From Yersinia artesiana (GTDB taxonomy: Bacteria; Pseudomonadota; Gammaproteobacteria; Enterobacterales; Enterobacteriaceae): a stretch of DNA of 64,000 bases. Positions 18,863 through 29,400 of the stretch are shown here, in pieces (the first letter of the stretch is position 1; every line of letters begins with the position of its first letter). The notes beneath the pieces were generated by a model. It was not told the origin of the DNA. It did not search any database and saw nothing but the letters and a program-made list of their open reading frames with translations. Made by a program: the position numbers and the translations under genes. The stretch covers positions 1 to 64,000 of the forward strand of contig NZ_CACVAD010000016.1 of the NCBI RefSeq assembly GCF_902726545.1. Direction: 5' to 3'.

Positions 18863-19056
18863 GATCTTACACCTATTTATCCACAGATTTATTGGATAAC
18901 CTCAATAAATCACGATCACTGGTTCAATTTACAGCCTTGACGGCAGGTTTTTTTGCGCGTTTTGCCTTTTTTTGCATAACTTTGCCTCATTATCTGTGGA
19001 TAAAAACCACATTGATGGATCTTTAGCCAGACTCAGATCCAAAACGGATATAGATC
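18863..19056. promoter_or_regulatory. DnaA-box and GATC cluster between mutH and rppH
   Basis: Within the 700-bp divergent gap, two perfect DnaA-box consensus sites face each other: TTATCCACA at 18877-18885 and TGTGGATAA at 18995-19003. Five GATC sites lie at 18863, 18914, 19018, 19036 and 19053. A third near-match, ATATCCACA, lies near 19192. No coding region is convincing here. The segment must hold the mutH and rppH promoters and could be subject to DnaA or Dam/SeqA control. That is an inference from the site pattern. Confidence 0.45.
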
Positions 19057-19375
19057 ACATTTTGAGGTAGTAAATACCTGTGGGAAACCTGTTATTTTAT
19101 TGAAATTAATCATTTATTTTTTCTGGTATTTTTGTCGTATAATTACGTTAAAATGAGTTGTACCTGCTTTTCCCTAGAGTTCTACACACCTATATCCACA
19201 GAAAAAGTGAATAAAATGGCGCGCGCGGCCCTTAGGGTGTTTATAACTTTGCCAATATCTGTGAGTTATCCCAGAGTTATCAGGTTTCGCTGGCGGATAA
19301 GCAGTGGTTTACCGCCTGTTGCTAGTGTGAAACAATCAGAGCATCTTTGAGTTTTAAGCTTATCGAGGTAGTCCG

Positions 19376-19903
19376 GTGATCGATGATGATGGCTACCGCC
19401 CGAACGTGGGTATCGTAATTTGTAATCGGCAGGGCGAAGTGTTGTGGGCCAGGCGTTACGGTCAGCACTCCTGGCAGTTTCCCCAAGGGGGGATAAACCC
19501 CGGTGAGACACCAGAGCAGGCAATGTATCGTGAACTTTTTGAAGAAGTAGGACTTAACAAAAAAGATGTCCGAATTCTGGCTTCAACTCGTAACTGGTTA
19601 CGCTACAAATTACCAAAACGTTTGGTGCGTTGGGATACAAAGCCGGTATGCATCGGCCAAAAACAGCGATGGTTTCTACTACAGTTAATGTGTAATGAAG
19701 CCGATATCAACATGCAACGCAGTAGTACTCCGGAGTTTGATGGCTGGCGATGGGTCAGTTATTGGTATCCGGTGCGTCAGGTGGTGTCTTTTAAACGGGA
19801 TGTTTATCGTCGCGTGATGAAAGAGTTTGCTCCAACCGTAATGCCTGTGCAGGAGGCAGCTCCGCCACGGGTACCGCCCGCTTATCGCCGTAAAAGAGGT
19901 TAA
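19376..19903 (+). CDS. rppH: RNA pyrophosphohydrolase RppH
   Basis: 175 residues starting at GTG (GTG ATC GAT GAT GAT), matching the [18 protein letters not shown]-terminus of E. coli RppH. The Nudix box is [20 protein letters not shown], continuing VGL. The enzyme removes pyrophosphate from triphosphorylated mRNA 5' ends, which opens them to RNase E. The RKRG tail is conserved. ptsP follows after 12 bases, so the two form an operon, as in E. coli. The non-ATG start may limit expression. Confidence 0.97.
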   Translation: MIDDDGYRPNVGIVICNRQGEVLWARRYGQHSWQFPQGGINPGETPEQAMYRELFEEVGLNKKDVRILASTRNWLRYKLPKRLVRWDTKPVCIGQKQRWFLLQLMCNEADINMQRSSTPEFDGWRWVSYWYPVRQVVSFKRDVYRRVMKEFAPTVMPVQEAAPPRVPPAYRRKRG

Positions 19904-19915
19904 GTTAAGCCGATC

Positions 19916-22162
19916 ATGCTCACGCGTTTGCGAGAAATAGTTGAGAAAGTGGCGATGGCAACCAGCCTAACGGATGCGTTAGAGCTGTTGGTCAATGAAA
20001 CCTGTCTGGCGATGGACACGGAAGTCTGCTCGATTTATCTGGCAGATAATGACCGCCGTTGTTATTACCTGATGGCGACACGGGGTTTGAAAAAGCCCCG
20101 TGGTCGCACCATTACGCTGGCTTTTGACGAAGGGATTGTCGGGCTGGTAGGGCGCCTGGCCGAGCCTATTAACCTGGCCGATGCACAGAGCCACCCCAGT
20201 TTTAAATATGTTCCCCAGGTTAAAGAGGATCGCTTCCGGGCATTTCTCGGCGTGCCTATTATTTATCGCCGCCAATTGCTTGGTGTGCTGGTGGTTCAGC
20301 AGCGTGAACATCGTCAGTTTGATGAGAGCGAAGAGTCGTTCATGGTCACGCTGGCAACACAACTGGCGGGTATTCTTTCTCAATCTCAGCTCAATGCCAT
20401 TTTTGGCCAATACCGCCAAACACGTATCCGCGCACTGGCTGCGGCACCCGGGGTTGCGGTTGCTGAGGGCTGGCAGGATACTTCGCAGCCTTCCCTCGAT
20501 TTGGTTTACGAGGCCTCGACACTCGATACTGCTCAAGAGCGTGAACGCCTGACACAAGCGCTGGAGGAGGCCGCGGCCGAATTCCGCCGCTTCAGTAAGC
20601 GTTTCGCCGCCAGCTCACAAAAAGAGAGCGCGGCGATTTTCGATCTCTATTCCCACTTGCTCAATGACGCTCGCCTAAAGCGCGAACTTTTCGCTCAAAT
20701 TGACGCCGGATCAGTGGCGGAATGGGCGGTTAAGCAAGTCGTCGAACAATTTGCCGCGCAGTTTGCCAGCTTGCAAGATACTTATATGCGCGAGCGCGCC
20801 AGTGATCTGCGGGCATTGGGCCAGCGCTTGTTGTTTCATCTCGACGACAGCACTTCTGGTGCCAGCCAGTGGCCTGAGCGTTTTATTCTGGTGGCCGATG
20901 AACTCACCGCCACACTATTAGCTGAAGTACCACAAGATCGCCTCGCCGGTGTGGTGGTGCGTGATGGGGCTGCTAACTCCCATGCCGCCATTCTGGTGCG
21001 CGCCATGGGGATCCCGACAGTGATGGGCGCAGATATTCAACCTGCGCTGCTGAATCAGCGGTTACTGATTGTTGATGGTTATCGCGGAGAAGTGCTGGTT
21101 GATCCTGAACCGGTGCTGGTCAAAGAGTATCAACGGCTGGTCACGGAAGAGATTGAACTTAGTAAGCTGGCTGAAGATGATGTTGAGCAACCCGCCGCGC
21201 TGAAAAGTGGTGAGCGGATCCAGGTGATGCTCAATGCGGGCCTTAGCCCGGAACATGAACAACTGTTGGGCGGGCGAGTGGATGGCGTGGGCCTCTATCG
21301 CACCGAGATCCCCTTTATGCTGCAAAGTGGCTTCCCATCAGAGGAAGAGCAGGTGGCACAGTATCAAGGTATGTTGCAGCTTTACCCGAACAAACCAGTC
21401 ACACTCAGGACTCTGGACATTGGTGCCGATAAACAGCTTCCTTACATGCCGATCAGTGAGGAAAACCCCTGCCTGGGCTGGCGTGGTATCCGTGTCACAC
21501 TCGATCAGCCAGAGATCTTTTTGATCCAGGTCAGAGCGATGCTTAGGGCTAATGCCGGAACCGGTAATCTGGGTATTTTATTGCCGATGATCACCAGTTT
21601 AGAAGAGGTCGATGAGGCAAAACGCTTGATTGATCGTGCTGGTCGTGAAGTTCAGGAAGTTTTGGGCTATGAATTGCCCCAGCCTAAACTGGGTGTGATG
21701 GTTGAAGTGCCAGCCATGATATTTATGCTGCCGTATCTGAAATCACGAGTCGATTTTATCTCGGTCGGCACTAACGATCTGACGCAATATTTGCTGGCGG
21801 TAGACCGTAATAACACGCGTGTTGCTTCGCTGTATGACAGCTTGCATCCGGCGATGCTACAAGTGCTGAGTCACATTTTGGCTCAGGCGACACAGTATGG
21901 CCTGCAAGTGAGTTTATGTGGTGAAATGGCGGGCGACCCGATGGGCGCTTTGTTGCTGGTTGGGCTGGGGTATCGCAACCTCAGCATGAATGGCCGCAGT
22001 GTGGCGCGCATTAAATATCTGCTGCGCAATATTGATTTAGTGGATGCACAAGCTTTGGCTGAGCGGGTATTAAACGCCCAAATGACCACGGATGTACGCC
22101 ATCTCACGGCGGCATTTATGGAGCGTAGAGGGTTAGGTGGTTTGATTCGCGGCGGAAAGTAA
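19916..22162 (+). CDS. ptsP: PEP-protein phosphotransferase PtsP (enzyme I Ntr)
   Basis: 748 residues, the E. coli length. An N-terminal GAF sensor domain (about 1-165) is followed by the enzyme I modules. His356 in GAANSHAAILVRAM is the phosphorylated histidine, and the PEP-binding barrel carries LYRTEIPFM and FISVGTNDLTQYLLAVDRNN. It starts the nitrogen-related phosphorelay PtsP-NPr-EIIA(Ntr), which tunes potassium uptake and nitrogen responses. In E. coli the GAF domain responds to glutamine. It lies in an operon with rppH upstream, and lgt follows after 127 bases. Confidence 0.97.
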   Translation: MLTRLREIVEKVAMATSLTDALELLVNETCLAMDTEVCSIYLADNDRRCYYLMATRGLKKPRGRTITLAFDEGIVGLVGRLAEPINLADAQSHPSFKYVPQVKEDRFRAFLGVPIIYRRQLLGVLVVQQREHRQFDESEESFMVTLATQLAGILSQSQLNAIFGQYRQTRIRALAAAPGVAVAEGWQDTSQPSLDLVYEASTLDTAQERERLTQALEEAAAEFRRFSKRFAASSQKESAAIFDLYSHLLNDARLKRELFAQIDAGSVAEWAVKQVVEQFAAQFASLQDTYMRERASDLRALGQRLLFHLDDSTSGASQWPERFILVADELTATLLAEVPQDRLAGVVVRDGAANSHAAILVRAMGIPTVMGADIQPALLNQRLLIVDGYRGEVLVDPEPVLVKEYQRLVTEEIELSKLAEDDVEQPAALKSGERIQVMLNAGLSPEHEQLLGGRVDGVGLYRTEIPFMLQSGFPSEEEQVAQYQGMLQLYPNKPVTLRTLDIGADKQLPYMPISEENPCLGWRGIRVTLDQPEIFLIQVRAMLRANAGTGNLGILLPMITSLEEVDEAKRLIDRAGREVQEVLGYELPQPKLGVMVEVPAMIFMLPYLKSRVDFISVGTNDLTQYLLAVDRNNTRVASLYDSLHPAMLQVLSHILAQATQYGLQVSLCGEMAGDPMGALLLVGLGYRNLSMNGRSVARIKYLLRNIDLVDAQALAERVLNAQMTTDVRHLTAAFMERRGLGGLIRGGK

Positions 22163-22289
22163 TGTTACAGAACTTTACCTACTGTGGCTCCCCTGAGTGG
22201 CCTTGGGCTATGCTATTATGCGCAACTTGTGGCCCTAACCGGGCAAGTATATTCATTTTCTCAAAATATGAGACATTTCGTGGTGATAG

Positions 22290-23162
22290 ATGAGCAATAG
22301 CTATCTGGCGTTTCCTAAATTCGATCCGGTCATTTTCTCAATTGGCCCGGTTTCCCTGCATTGGTATGGCCTGATGTACTTGGTGGGCTTCGTCTTCGCT
22401 ATGTGGTTGGCGGTTCGTCGGGCCAATAAGCCGGGCAGTGGCTGGACCAAAGAAGAAGTCGAAAATCTCCTTTACGCCGGCTTCCTCGGGGTGTTTGTCG
22501 GTGGTCGTGTTGGTTATGTTCTGTTCTATAACCTGCCGCTGTTCCTCGATAATCCACTGTATCTGTTTAAGGTGTGGGATGGCGGCATGTCGTTCCACGG
22601 CGGTTTGATTGGTGTTATCTGTGTGATGCTGTGGTTTGCTCGCCGCACCAAGCGCCATTTCTTCCAGGTTGCTGATTTTATTGCGCCACTGATTCCATTT
22701 GGCTTAGGCGCTGGCCGCTTGGGTAACTTTATCAATGGCGAGCTGTGGGGCCGGGTCACCACGGATACTCCATGGGCGATGCTGTTCCCGACTTCTCGGG
22801 GCGAAGATATTGCGATTGTTGCCGCCGACCCTGCTAAGTGGCAGGCAATCTTTAATCAATACGGTGTATTGCCGCGCCACCCTTCGCAATTATATGAAAT
22901 GATTCTGGAAGGGGTGGTGCTGTTTATCATCCTGAACCTGTTTATCCGCAAGCCGCGCCCCATGGGCAGTGTTTCAGGCCTGTTCCTGATTGGTTATGGC
23001 GCGTTCCGTATTATTGTGGAATGTTTCCGCCAGCCTGACGCCCAGCTTGGCTTGTTCGACGGCGTGATCAGCATGGGGCAGATCCTCTCTGTACCTATGA
23101 TTCTGGCCGGTATCATTATGATGATTTGGGCGTATCGCCGTCCTGCGCAACAACTTTCGTGA
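22290..23162 (+). CDS. lgt: Prolipoprotein diacylglyceryl transferase
   Basis: 290 residues with seven membrane helices. The Lgt signature [16 protein letters not shown], with its essential arginine, is present, as is HGGLIGV. The enzyme transfers diacylglyceryl from phosphatidylglycerol to the lipobox cysteine of prolipoproteins, the first step of lipoprotein maturation at the inner membrane. thyA starts six bases after the stop, giving an lgt-thyA pair as in E. coli. Likely clients in the window are MltA and YgdI. Confidence 0.97.
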   Translation: MSNSYLAFPKFDPVIFSIGPVSLHWYGLMYLVGFVFAMWLAVRRANKPGSGWTKEEVENLLYAGFLGVFVGGRVGYVLFYNLPLFLDNPLYLFKVWDGGMSFHGGLIGVICVMLWFARRTKRHFFQVADFIAPLIPFGLGAGRLGNFINGELWGRVTTDTPWAMLFPTSRGEDIAIVAADPAKWQAIFNQYGVLPRHPSQLYEMILEGVVLFIILNLFIRKPRPMGSVSGLFLIGYGAFRIIVECFRQPDAQLGLFDGVISMGQILSVPMILAGIIMMIWAYRRPAQQLS

Positions 23163-23168
23163 GGTAAC

Positions 23169-23963
23169 ATGAAACAGTATCTGGATTTGATGAAAAAAGT
23201 GCTGGAAGAAGGCACGACCAAAGATGACCGCACCGGTACTGGAACGCTGTCGATTTTTGGGCATCAGATGCGTTTCAATTTACAAGATGGTTTCCCACTG
23301 GTAACCACCAAGCGTTGCCATTTGCGTTCCATCATTCATGAGTTGTTATGGTTCCTCAACGGCGATACCAATATTGGTTATCTGAAGGAAAATAACGTCT
23401 CAATCTGGGATGAGTGGGCCGATGAAAACGGTGATCTTGGCCCGGTTTATGGTAAGCAGTGGCGCGCTTGGGGCGCTGCTGATGGCCGCCAGATTGACCA
23501 ACTGAGTAAGGTAGTGCAGCAGCTTAAGCAAGACCCAAACTCCCGTCGTATTATCGTTTCTGCATGGAATGTGGGTGAGTTGGATCAAATGGCTTTGGCA
23601 CCGTGCCATGCTTTCTTCCAGTTTTATGTGGCTGATGGCAAGCTATCTTGTCAGCTATATCAACGCTCTTGCGATGTGTTCCTCGGCTTACCATTTAACA
23701 TTGCCAGCTATGCATTACTGGTACATATGATGGCACAGCAATGTGATTTGGCTGTGGGTGATTTTGTCTGGACGGGGGGCGATACGCACTTATACAGCAA
23801 CCATATTGAGCAAACTCACCTGCAATTAAGCCGTGAACCGCGGGCTCTGCCAAAACTGATTATCAAACGTAAACCTGCTTCATTGTTTGATTATCGTTTC
23901 GAAGATTTTGAAATTGAAGGTTACGATCCTCACCCTGGCATCAAAGCCCCGATTGCTATCTGA
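23169..23963 (+). CDS. thyA: Thymidylate synthase
   Basis: 264 residues, identical in length to E. coli ThyA. The catalytic Cys146 lies in [11 protein letters not shown]. The substrate-binding [20 protein letters not shown] and the C-terminal IKAPIAI are intact. It converts dUMP to dTMP using methylene-tetrahydrofolate. The GAGG at the end of lgt serves as its ribosome binding site, so translation is coupled. A strong palindromic terminator follows, then an ERIC element. Confidence 0.98.
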   Translation: MKQYLDLMKKVLEEGTTKDDRTGTGTLSIFGHQMRFNLQDGFPLVTTKRCHLRSIIHELLWFLNGDTNIGYLKENNVSIWDEWADENGDLGPVYGKQWRAWGAADGRQIDQLSKVVQQLKQDPNSRRIIVSAWNVGELDQMALAPCHAFFQFYVADGKLSCQLYQRSCDVFLGLPFNIASYALLVHMMAQQCDLAVGDFVWTGGDTHLYSNHIEQTHLQLSREPRALPKLIIKRKPASLFDYRFEDFEIEGYDPHPGIKAPIAI

Positions 23964-23967
23964 TGTT

Positions 23968-24119
<152 letters not shown>

Positions 24120-24318
24120 TACCACTAATTTTTAGCCTGCAACAACCCCTTTAATAGCCATTCCTTTCATTTTATCTACTACGTCTACTGGCAAAAAATT
24201 GCGAAGCGCGCCGCACCTTTATTGGTATTTATGTCGCTATAAATAAAATTTTGCGTACCACTTCCAGCCTTCATTAAGCGCTACTGGATCTCAATTTTTC
24301 ACGACGTAAACTCACGCC

Positions 24319-24855
24319 ATGAAAACCAATCTACGACTCAATAAACTGCGTTTGATCAGTGGAAATATTATTAAAAAACAAAAAGGTATTAGCCTTATTG
24401 AACTGCTATTAGTCATTGCCTTGGCCGGTATGATGACTGTATGGGGGGTACAGAGTTGGCACCATTACCGCCAACGGGAAAGACTTGCGGACAGTGCTCG
24501 CCAGTTACTTGCTTTTTTAACACATTTACAGGCCAAGGCTAATCGCAGCAACAGCACAACATTACTGTGGATACGGCAAGACAAACAGGGGTGTTTAGGC
24601 AGTGGCAATGAGCCAACAGGAGCTTGTTCATTATTAGAGGGGGAAATATTTATTCCACCTTATTCTAATGTTTCTATGACGATTTCTTTAAATAAAGAAA
24701 TCGGTTTTTATGGCATCAGAAACACGGCGCAGGCAGGAAATATTGTGCTCAGTAACCCGGCCGGGCGTATCCGGTTAATTATCTCTAGCCGTGGGCGAAT
24801 CCGGCTATGTAGTGAGGGGCAATCAATAGCAGGGATTCATTTATGCCAGAAATAG
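24319..24855 (+). CDS. ppdA: Minor pseudopilin PpdA
   Basis: 178 residues. A prepilin leader ends KKQKG before ISLIELLLVIALAGMMTVWG. The peptidase should cut after Gly, leaving the +5 Glu (ISLIE) and the hydrophobic assembly helix. Two C-terminal cysteine pairs are plausible. It is longer than E. coli PpdA because of a 22-residue leader. It heads a four-gene operon, and its 3' end overlaps ppdB by 13 bases. Minor pseudopilins prime type IV pilus or type II secretion pseudopilus assembly. The corresponding machine is not in this window. Confidence 0.88.
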   Translation: MKTNLRLNKLRLISGNIIKKQKGISLIELLLVIALAGMMTVWGVQSWHHYRQRERLADSARQLLAFLTHLQAKANRSNSTTLLWIRQDKQGCLGSGNEPTGACSLLEGEIFIPPYSNVSMTISLNKEIGFYGIRNTAQAGNIVLSNPAGRIRLIISSRGRIRLCSEGQSIAGIHLCQK

Positions 24856-25469
24856 CAAAGAAGCTGGATGCCTCTGTACCTGAGCATTTTTCGCAGAAAT
24901 ACAGGGCCGGTTTTACCCTGCCAGAAATGATGCTGGCACTGAGTATTGGCAGCATGATTATTATGGCCGCCACACAAGTTTTCCCCCAATTACACAAGCA
25001 AATATCAATATTGCAGCAACATTATCATCTGGAGCTGGCGCTAAGCCAAATTATGGCGGCCCTGGAAAAGGATCTTCGGCGGGCGGGATTTTGTCACGGC
25101 GAGTGTCAGGGAAAGGCAATTACAACAGCTAGTTACCCAAATGAAGCCTCAAACTCTTGCCTGATTGTTGCTTATGACCTCAATCGCAATGGCCGGTGGG
25201 AAGGGGAGAAACATCAGGAATCTGAATACTTTGGTTACCGTCTGCGTAATAAAGCATTGGAAGGTCAGCGTGGCGCACTGAATTGTTCGGGCAGCGGTTG
25301 GGAAAAACTGTTTGATCCGAAAGAAATCACTATAACGCATTTTTCTGTTAACCGATTGCTGCTGCAAACCGCAGAACCGGTTTATCGTGTGCAACTGGCG
25401 GGGCAAAAAAAAGGTCATCCAGAGATACACCGCCGACTGACTTATACCATTCGCGGGAATAATTTATGA
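24843..25469 (+). CDS. ppdB: Minor pseudopilin PpdB
   Basis: 208 residues. The leader ends KYRAG before FTLPEMMLALSIGSMIIMAA, a standard prepilin peptidase site with Glu at +5. The rest is a soluble domain with cysteines (FCHGEC, NSCLIV, LNCSGSG) likely paired in the periplasm. PilW/GspJ-like by position and plan. It overlaps ppdA at its start and ygdB at its end, which indicates translational coupling. Confidence 0.88.
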   Translation: MPEIAKKLDASVPEHFSQKYRAGFTLPEMMLALSIGSMIIMAATQVFPQLHKQISILQQHYHLELALSQIMAALEKDLRRAGFCHGECQGKAITTASYPNEASNSCLIVAYDLNRNGRWEGEKHQESEYFGYRLRNKALEGQRGALNCSGSGWEKLFDPKEITITHFSVNRLLLQTAEPVYRVQLAGQKKGHPEIHRRLTYTIRGNNL

Positions 25470-25933
25470 GACTGGAACAACAGCAGGGGACGAGTACTTT
25501 GGCTGCCATCGCTACTCTTTTTGCACTTGGTTTATTTCTGCTATCAGCTTTACATCGGCAATTGGATAATATTCAGAGAATTACCGTGGAGGAACAGCAC
25601 CACTTACGTGCCTTTAATCAAGCGGCATCTTCATTGAATTGGGGCGTAACCCAGAGTTGGTCATTCAGCTTGCCGTGGCAGAGGGGAGCAGTATGGCATT
25701 GTCATGAGCAGCCACAATATGGCTTAAAAGCCTGCATTAGACCGTCATCGCTGGCTGGCTTTTTTATTCTTAGAGGAGAGAGCCAATCTTTCGGAACTCA
25801 GCCGCCTTTGATGCTCTACCAGCGAACTAAACTGAATTCAGAACAAGGAAATAAAGGGCAGTATCGATTGATGAAAGCTGCTCATGGTTGGCTAGATTTT
25901 TGCCCGGACAAGGATGCTAAATTTTGTATTTAG
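25466..25933 (+). CDS. ygdB: YgdB family protein (DUF2509) of the minor pseudopilin operon
   Basis: 155 residues. An N-terminal hydrophobic helix (TLAAIATLFALGLFLLSALH) follows a short polar start, MRLEQQQGTS. There is no Glu at +5 after the glycine, so it resembles PilX/GspK-type tip proteins more than ordinary pseudopilins. Cysteines near the C-terminus (DFCPDKDAKFCI) suggest a disulfide. It is somewhat longer than E. coli YgdB. The start overlaps the ppdB stop (ATGA). The function beyond pilus-tip assembly is unproven. Confidence 0.85.
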   Translation: MRLEQQQGTSTLAAIATLFALGLFLLSALHRQLDNIQRITVEEQHHLRAFNQAASSLNWGVTQSWSFSLPWQRGAVWHCHEQPQYGLKACIRPSSLAGFFILRGESQSFGTQPPLMLYQRTKLNSEQGNKGQYRLMKAAHGWLDFCPDKDAKFCI

Positions 25934-26310
25934 TCAGATATCGTGACCCGCCACAACATGCTAAAAATCATACTCAACAGGGGTTTAGCCTGCCAGAGGC
26001 CTTAATTGCAGCACTTTTTTTCTCAGTCTCGCTGCTGGGATTGCTGCAATACCATCAGGTACTTTTGCAGGGTTTCTCTTCTTTATGGCAGCAACGGCAA
26101 GCGTGGTCTTTGCTTAATCAACATATTGACAGTGGTGGTGACAAGTCTGCTAAGGCGCTTATCTCTGGAATCAAACCTCACTGGCAATACCGTCAGTTTA
26201 TAAAGCGAATTGACGGGGAGTGCACTGAGTTTACATTCACCCTGAGAATACAGCCGAAGCAGCAGGCAGAATTAAGTCGTTGGTTTTGTAATACGAGTGA
26301 GGGTAGTTAG
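25924..26310 (+). CDS. ppdC: Minor pseudopilin PpdC
   Basis: 128 residues from a TTG codon inside the end of ygdB; no ATG occurs before the pilin helix, so a rare start is needed. The leader ends TQQG before FSLPEALIAALFFSVSLLGL, a canonical prepilin site (PilV/GspI-like). The start codon lies ten bases before the ygdB stop, which points to coupled translation and low expression. About 150 bases separate it from recC, which probably has its own promoter. Confidence 0.85.
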   Translation: MYLVRYRDPPQHAKNHTQQGFSLPEALIAALFFSVSLLGLLQYHQVLLQGFSSLWQQRQAWSLLNQHIDSGGDKSAKALISGIKPHWQYRQFIKRIDGECTEFTFTLRIQPKQQAELSRWFCNTSEGS

Positions 26311-26460
26311 TCGTATGGCTATAAAGAGGATAATGACGATAACCTATTGCGCTCATTCATTATCAAGCTAGAGTATTAAACTTCAGGATTTATCCACAAG
26401 TGATAATCAGCTGGTTTAATCATTTATGGATATTCTCCATAGTGCCTTAAGGGAGTCATC

Positions 26461-29400
26461 ATGTTCACGGTTTATCATTCTAATCAATTGGATTTACTCA
26501 AAGCGCTAACAACTGCGCTGATAGAACGAGAACCGTTGGATAACCCTTTTCAGCAAGAAGTGGTACTGGTGCAAAGCCCTGGTATGGCTCAATGGCTCCA
26601 AATGCAATTGGCTCAACAATTTAGCATTGCAGCTAATATTGAATTTCCATTGCCAGCAACCTTTATCTGGGAAATGTTTACCCGTGTGTTACCCGGCATC
26701 CCAAAAGAAAGCGCATTTAGCAAAGATGCCATGACATGGAAACTCATGTGGTTATTACCGGATTTATTGGAAAATCCGGTATTTTCTGCGATGAAACGCT
26801 ATTTAAGCGACGATAGCGATAAGCGTAAAATTCACCAACTTGCGGCACGAGTCGCTGACCTGTTTGACCAATATCTGGTGTATCGCCCTGAATGGCTTGA
26901 GAGCTGGGAACGTGGTCAACTCATTGATAATTTGGATGATGCCCAGCAGTGGCAAGCTTTACTGTGGGTTGAATTAACGCGCTATACCCGCCAATTAGAA
27001 CAACCGGAATGGCACCGCGCCAATCTCTATCAGCGTTTTATTCGCACACTTCTTGAATCCGATGTTTGTCCGGCAGGGTTGCCCAAACGAGTATTCATCT
27101 GTGGTATATCCGCATTACCCCCAATCTATTTACAGGCCTTACAAGCACTGGGTAAACACATCGATATCCATTTGATGTTTACTAACCCGTGCCGTTATTT
27201 CTGGGGGGACATTCAGGATTATGCTTTTCTGGCGAAATTACAAAGCCGTAAACGCAGGCATTATCGTGAATCGCTGGAAGTAAAATTGTTCCGTGACCCT
27301 GAGCGGGCGGAGCAACTATTTAATGCTGATGGTGAACAAGACCTTAGTAACCCGTTATTGGCCTCATGGGGGCGACTTGGCCGTGACCACATGTATCTGT
27401 TATCCCAGGTTGATGAGATCCAAGAGGTTCATGCTTTTGTTGATATCGAACCTGATAACCTATTACATGGTATTCAACACGATATGCTGGAGCTTGAAGA
27501 CCATGCCGTTATTGGTACTACACCAGAGACATTAGCGCATAGCCACCAAAAGCGAGTTTTAGATCTCAGGGATCGCTCCCTAAGCATACACGTCTGCCAC
27601 AGCTCTCAGCGCGAAGTTGAAGTCTTACAAGATAATCTGCTGCGATTATTGGAGGCCGACCCTGAACTGACTCCGCGTGACATTATTGTCATGGTCGCTG
27701 ACATTGATAGCTATACCCCCTATATTCAGGCCACATTTGGTAATGCTACAGGGGATCGCTATTTGCCATTTGCGATTTCAGACCGCAAGGCTAGCCAGGC
27801 ACATCCCGCACTTCAGGCTTTTATCTCTCTACTTGATTTGCCCCAGAGCCGTTTTACTTCTGAGCAGGTATTAACCCTGCTGGAAGTGCCCGCTTTAGCC
27901 AATAAATTTGGTATTACCGAAGATGGATTGCGCCGTTTACGGCAATGGGTTGGCGAGTCAGGTATCCGCTGGGGATTAGATGATGACAATGTGCGTGAGT
28001 TGTCTCTGCCCGCAACCGGTCAGCATACCTGGCATTTTGGCCTGACTCGTATGCTGCTGGGTTATGCTATGGACAGCAATGCCGGTGACTGGCAAGGGGT
28101 TTTGCCCTATGACGAATCCAGCGGTTTAGCGGCTGAGCTTGCCGGGCAATTAGCGGATATGTTGATGCAATTGAGCCAGTGGCGACAGCAATTAAGCGAA
28201 TCTCGTTCACTGAGTGAATGGCTACCATTATGCCGTCAATTATTAGAGACCTTCTTTGAGCCCGATAATGATACTGAAGCGGTGCTGGTTCTGATTGAGC
28301 AGCAATGGCAGAAGGTTATCAGCTATGGTATTGCTGCCCAATATCCGGATATCGTGCCACTGAATCTGTTGCGGGATGAACTGGCTTCGCGCCTGGACAA
28401 TGAACGTATTAGCCAGCGCTTCCTCGCGGGGCCAATCAATTTCTGTACACTGATGCCAATGCGTTCAATCCCGTTTAAAGTGGTGTGCTTATTAGGGATG
28501 AATGACGGTGTTTACCCACGAACACTACCGCCGTTGGGTTTTGACTTGATGGCTAAACAGGTTCGCCGTGGTGACCGTAGCCGCCGTGATGACGACCGCT
28601 ATCTGTTCCTTGAAGCATTACTCTCCGCCCAGCAGCAACTCTATATCAGTTATATCGGACGCTCGATTCAAGACAACAGTAAGCGCTATCCTTCAGTTCT
28701 GGTTAGTGAGTTGATTGAATACATTTCACAAAGTTATCACTTGCCAGGTGATGAAGAACTCAGTGCAGATGACAGTGCCAAACGGGTCATTCAACATTTA
28801 CTCTGCTGGCATGCGCGTATGCCGTTTGCAGCAGAGAATTTTACCCAAAATAGTGAGTTACAAAGCTATGCCGCTGAATGGTTACCTGCTGCTGAGTCCC
28901 GAGGGGCGGCACACCCAGAATTTACTCAGCCTCTGCCGCCAGAACCCTTACCTGAAATCACTCTTGATGAATTAATCCGCTTTTATCGCCACCCTGTGAG
29001 GGCATTTTTCCAACGCCGGTTGGGGGTGAATTTCGTTATTGAAGAAACGGAACTGCCCGATGAAGAACCCTTTACTTTGGATAATCTCAACCGTTATCAG
29101 TTTAATACTCAACTATTGGATGCATTGATAGAAGAAAGTGATATCAATACTGTCTTCACCCATGCCCGTGCGGCGGGTAACCTTCCTTATGGTTCTTTCG
29201 GCGAGCTTTACTGGGAAAGCCAGCAAGAAGAAATGCTGCCATTAGCTGAACAAATTCGTGCTGAACGCAAAGATAGTCACAGTATTGAACTAAATATTGA
29301 GTTTGGGGATACCACCCTGACTGGATGGATGCATCAAATTCAGGAAGATGGCTTGGTTCGCTGGCGACCCGCGGCACTGACAGCGGTCGATGGGCTTTTA

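Noticed and set aside
18863-19056. Main chromosomal replication origin
   Set aside because: No AT-rich 13-mer unwinding array, no gidA/mnmG or dnaA neighbours. The gene order is mutH-rppH.
19979-20557. 192-codon minus-strand frame in ptsP
   Set aside because: The plus strand encodes the intact GAF domain and PTS start of PtsP. The antisense frame shows no family motif.
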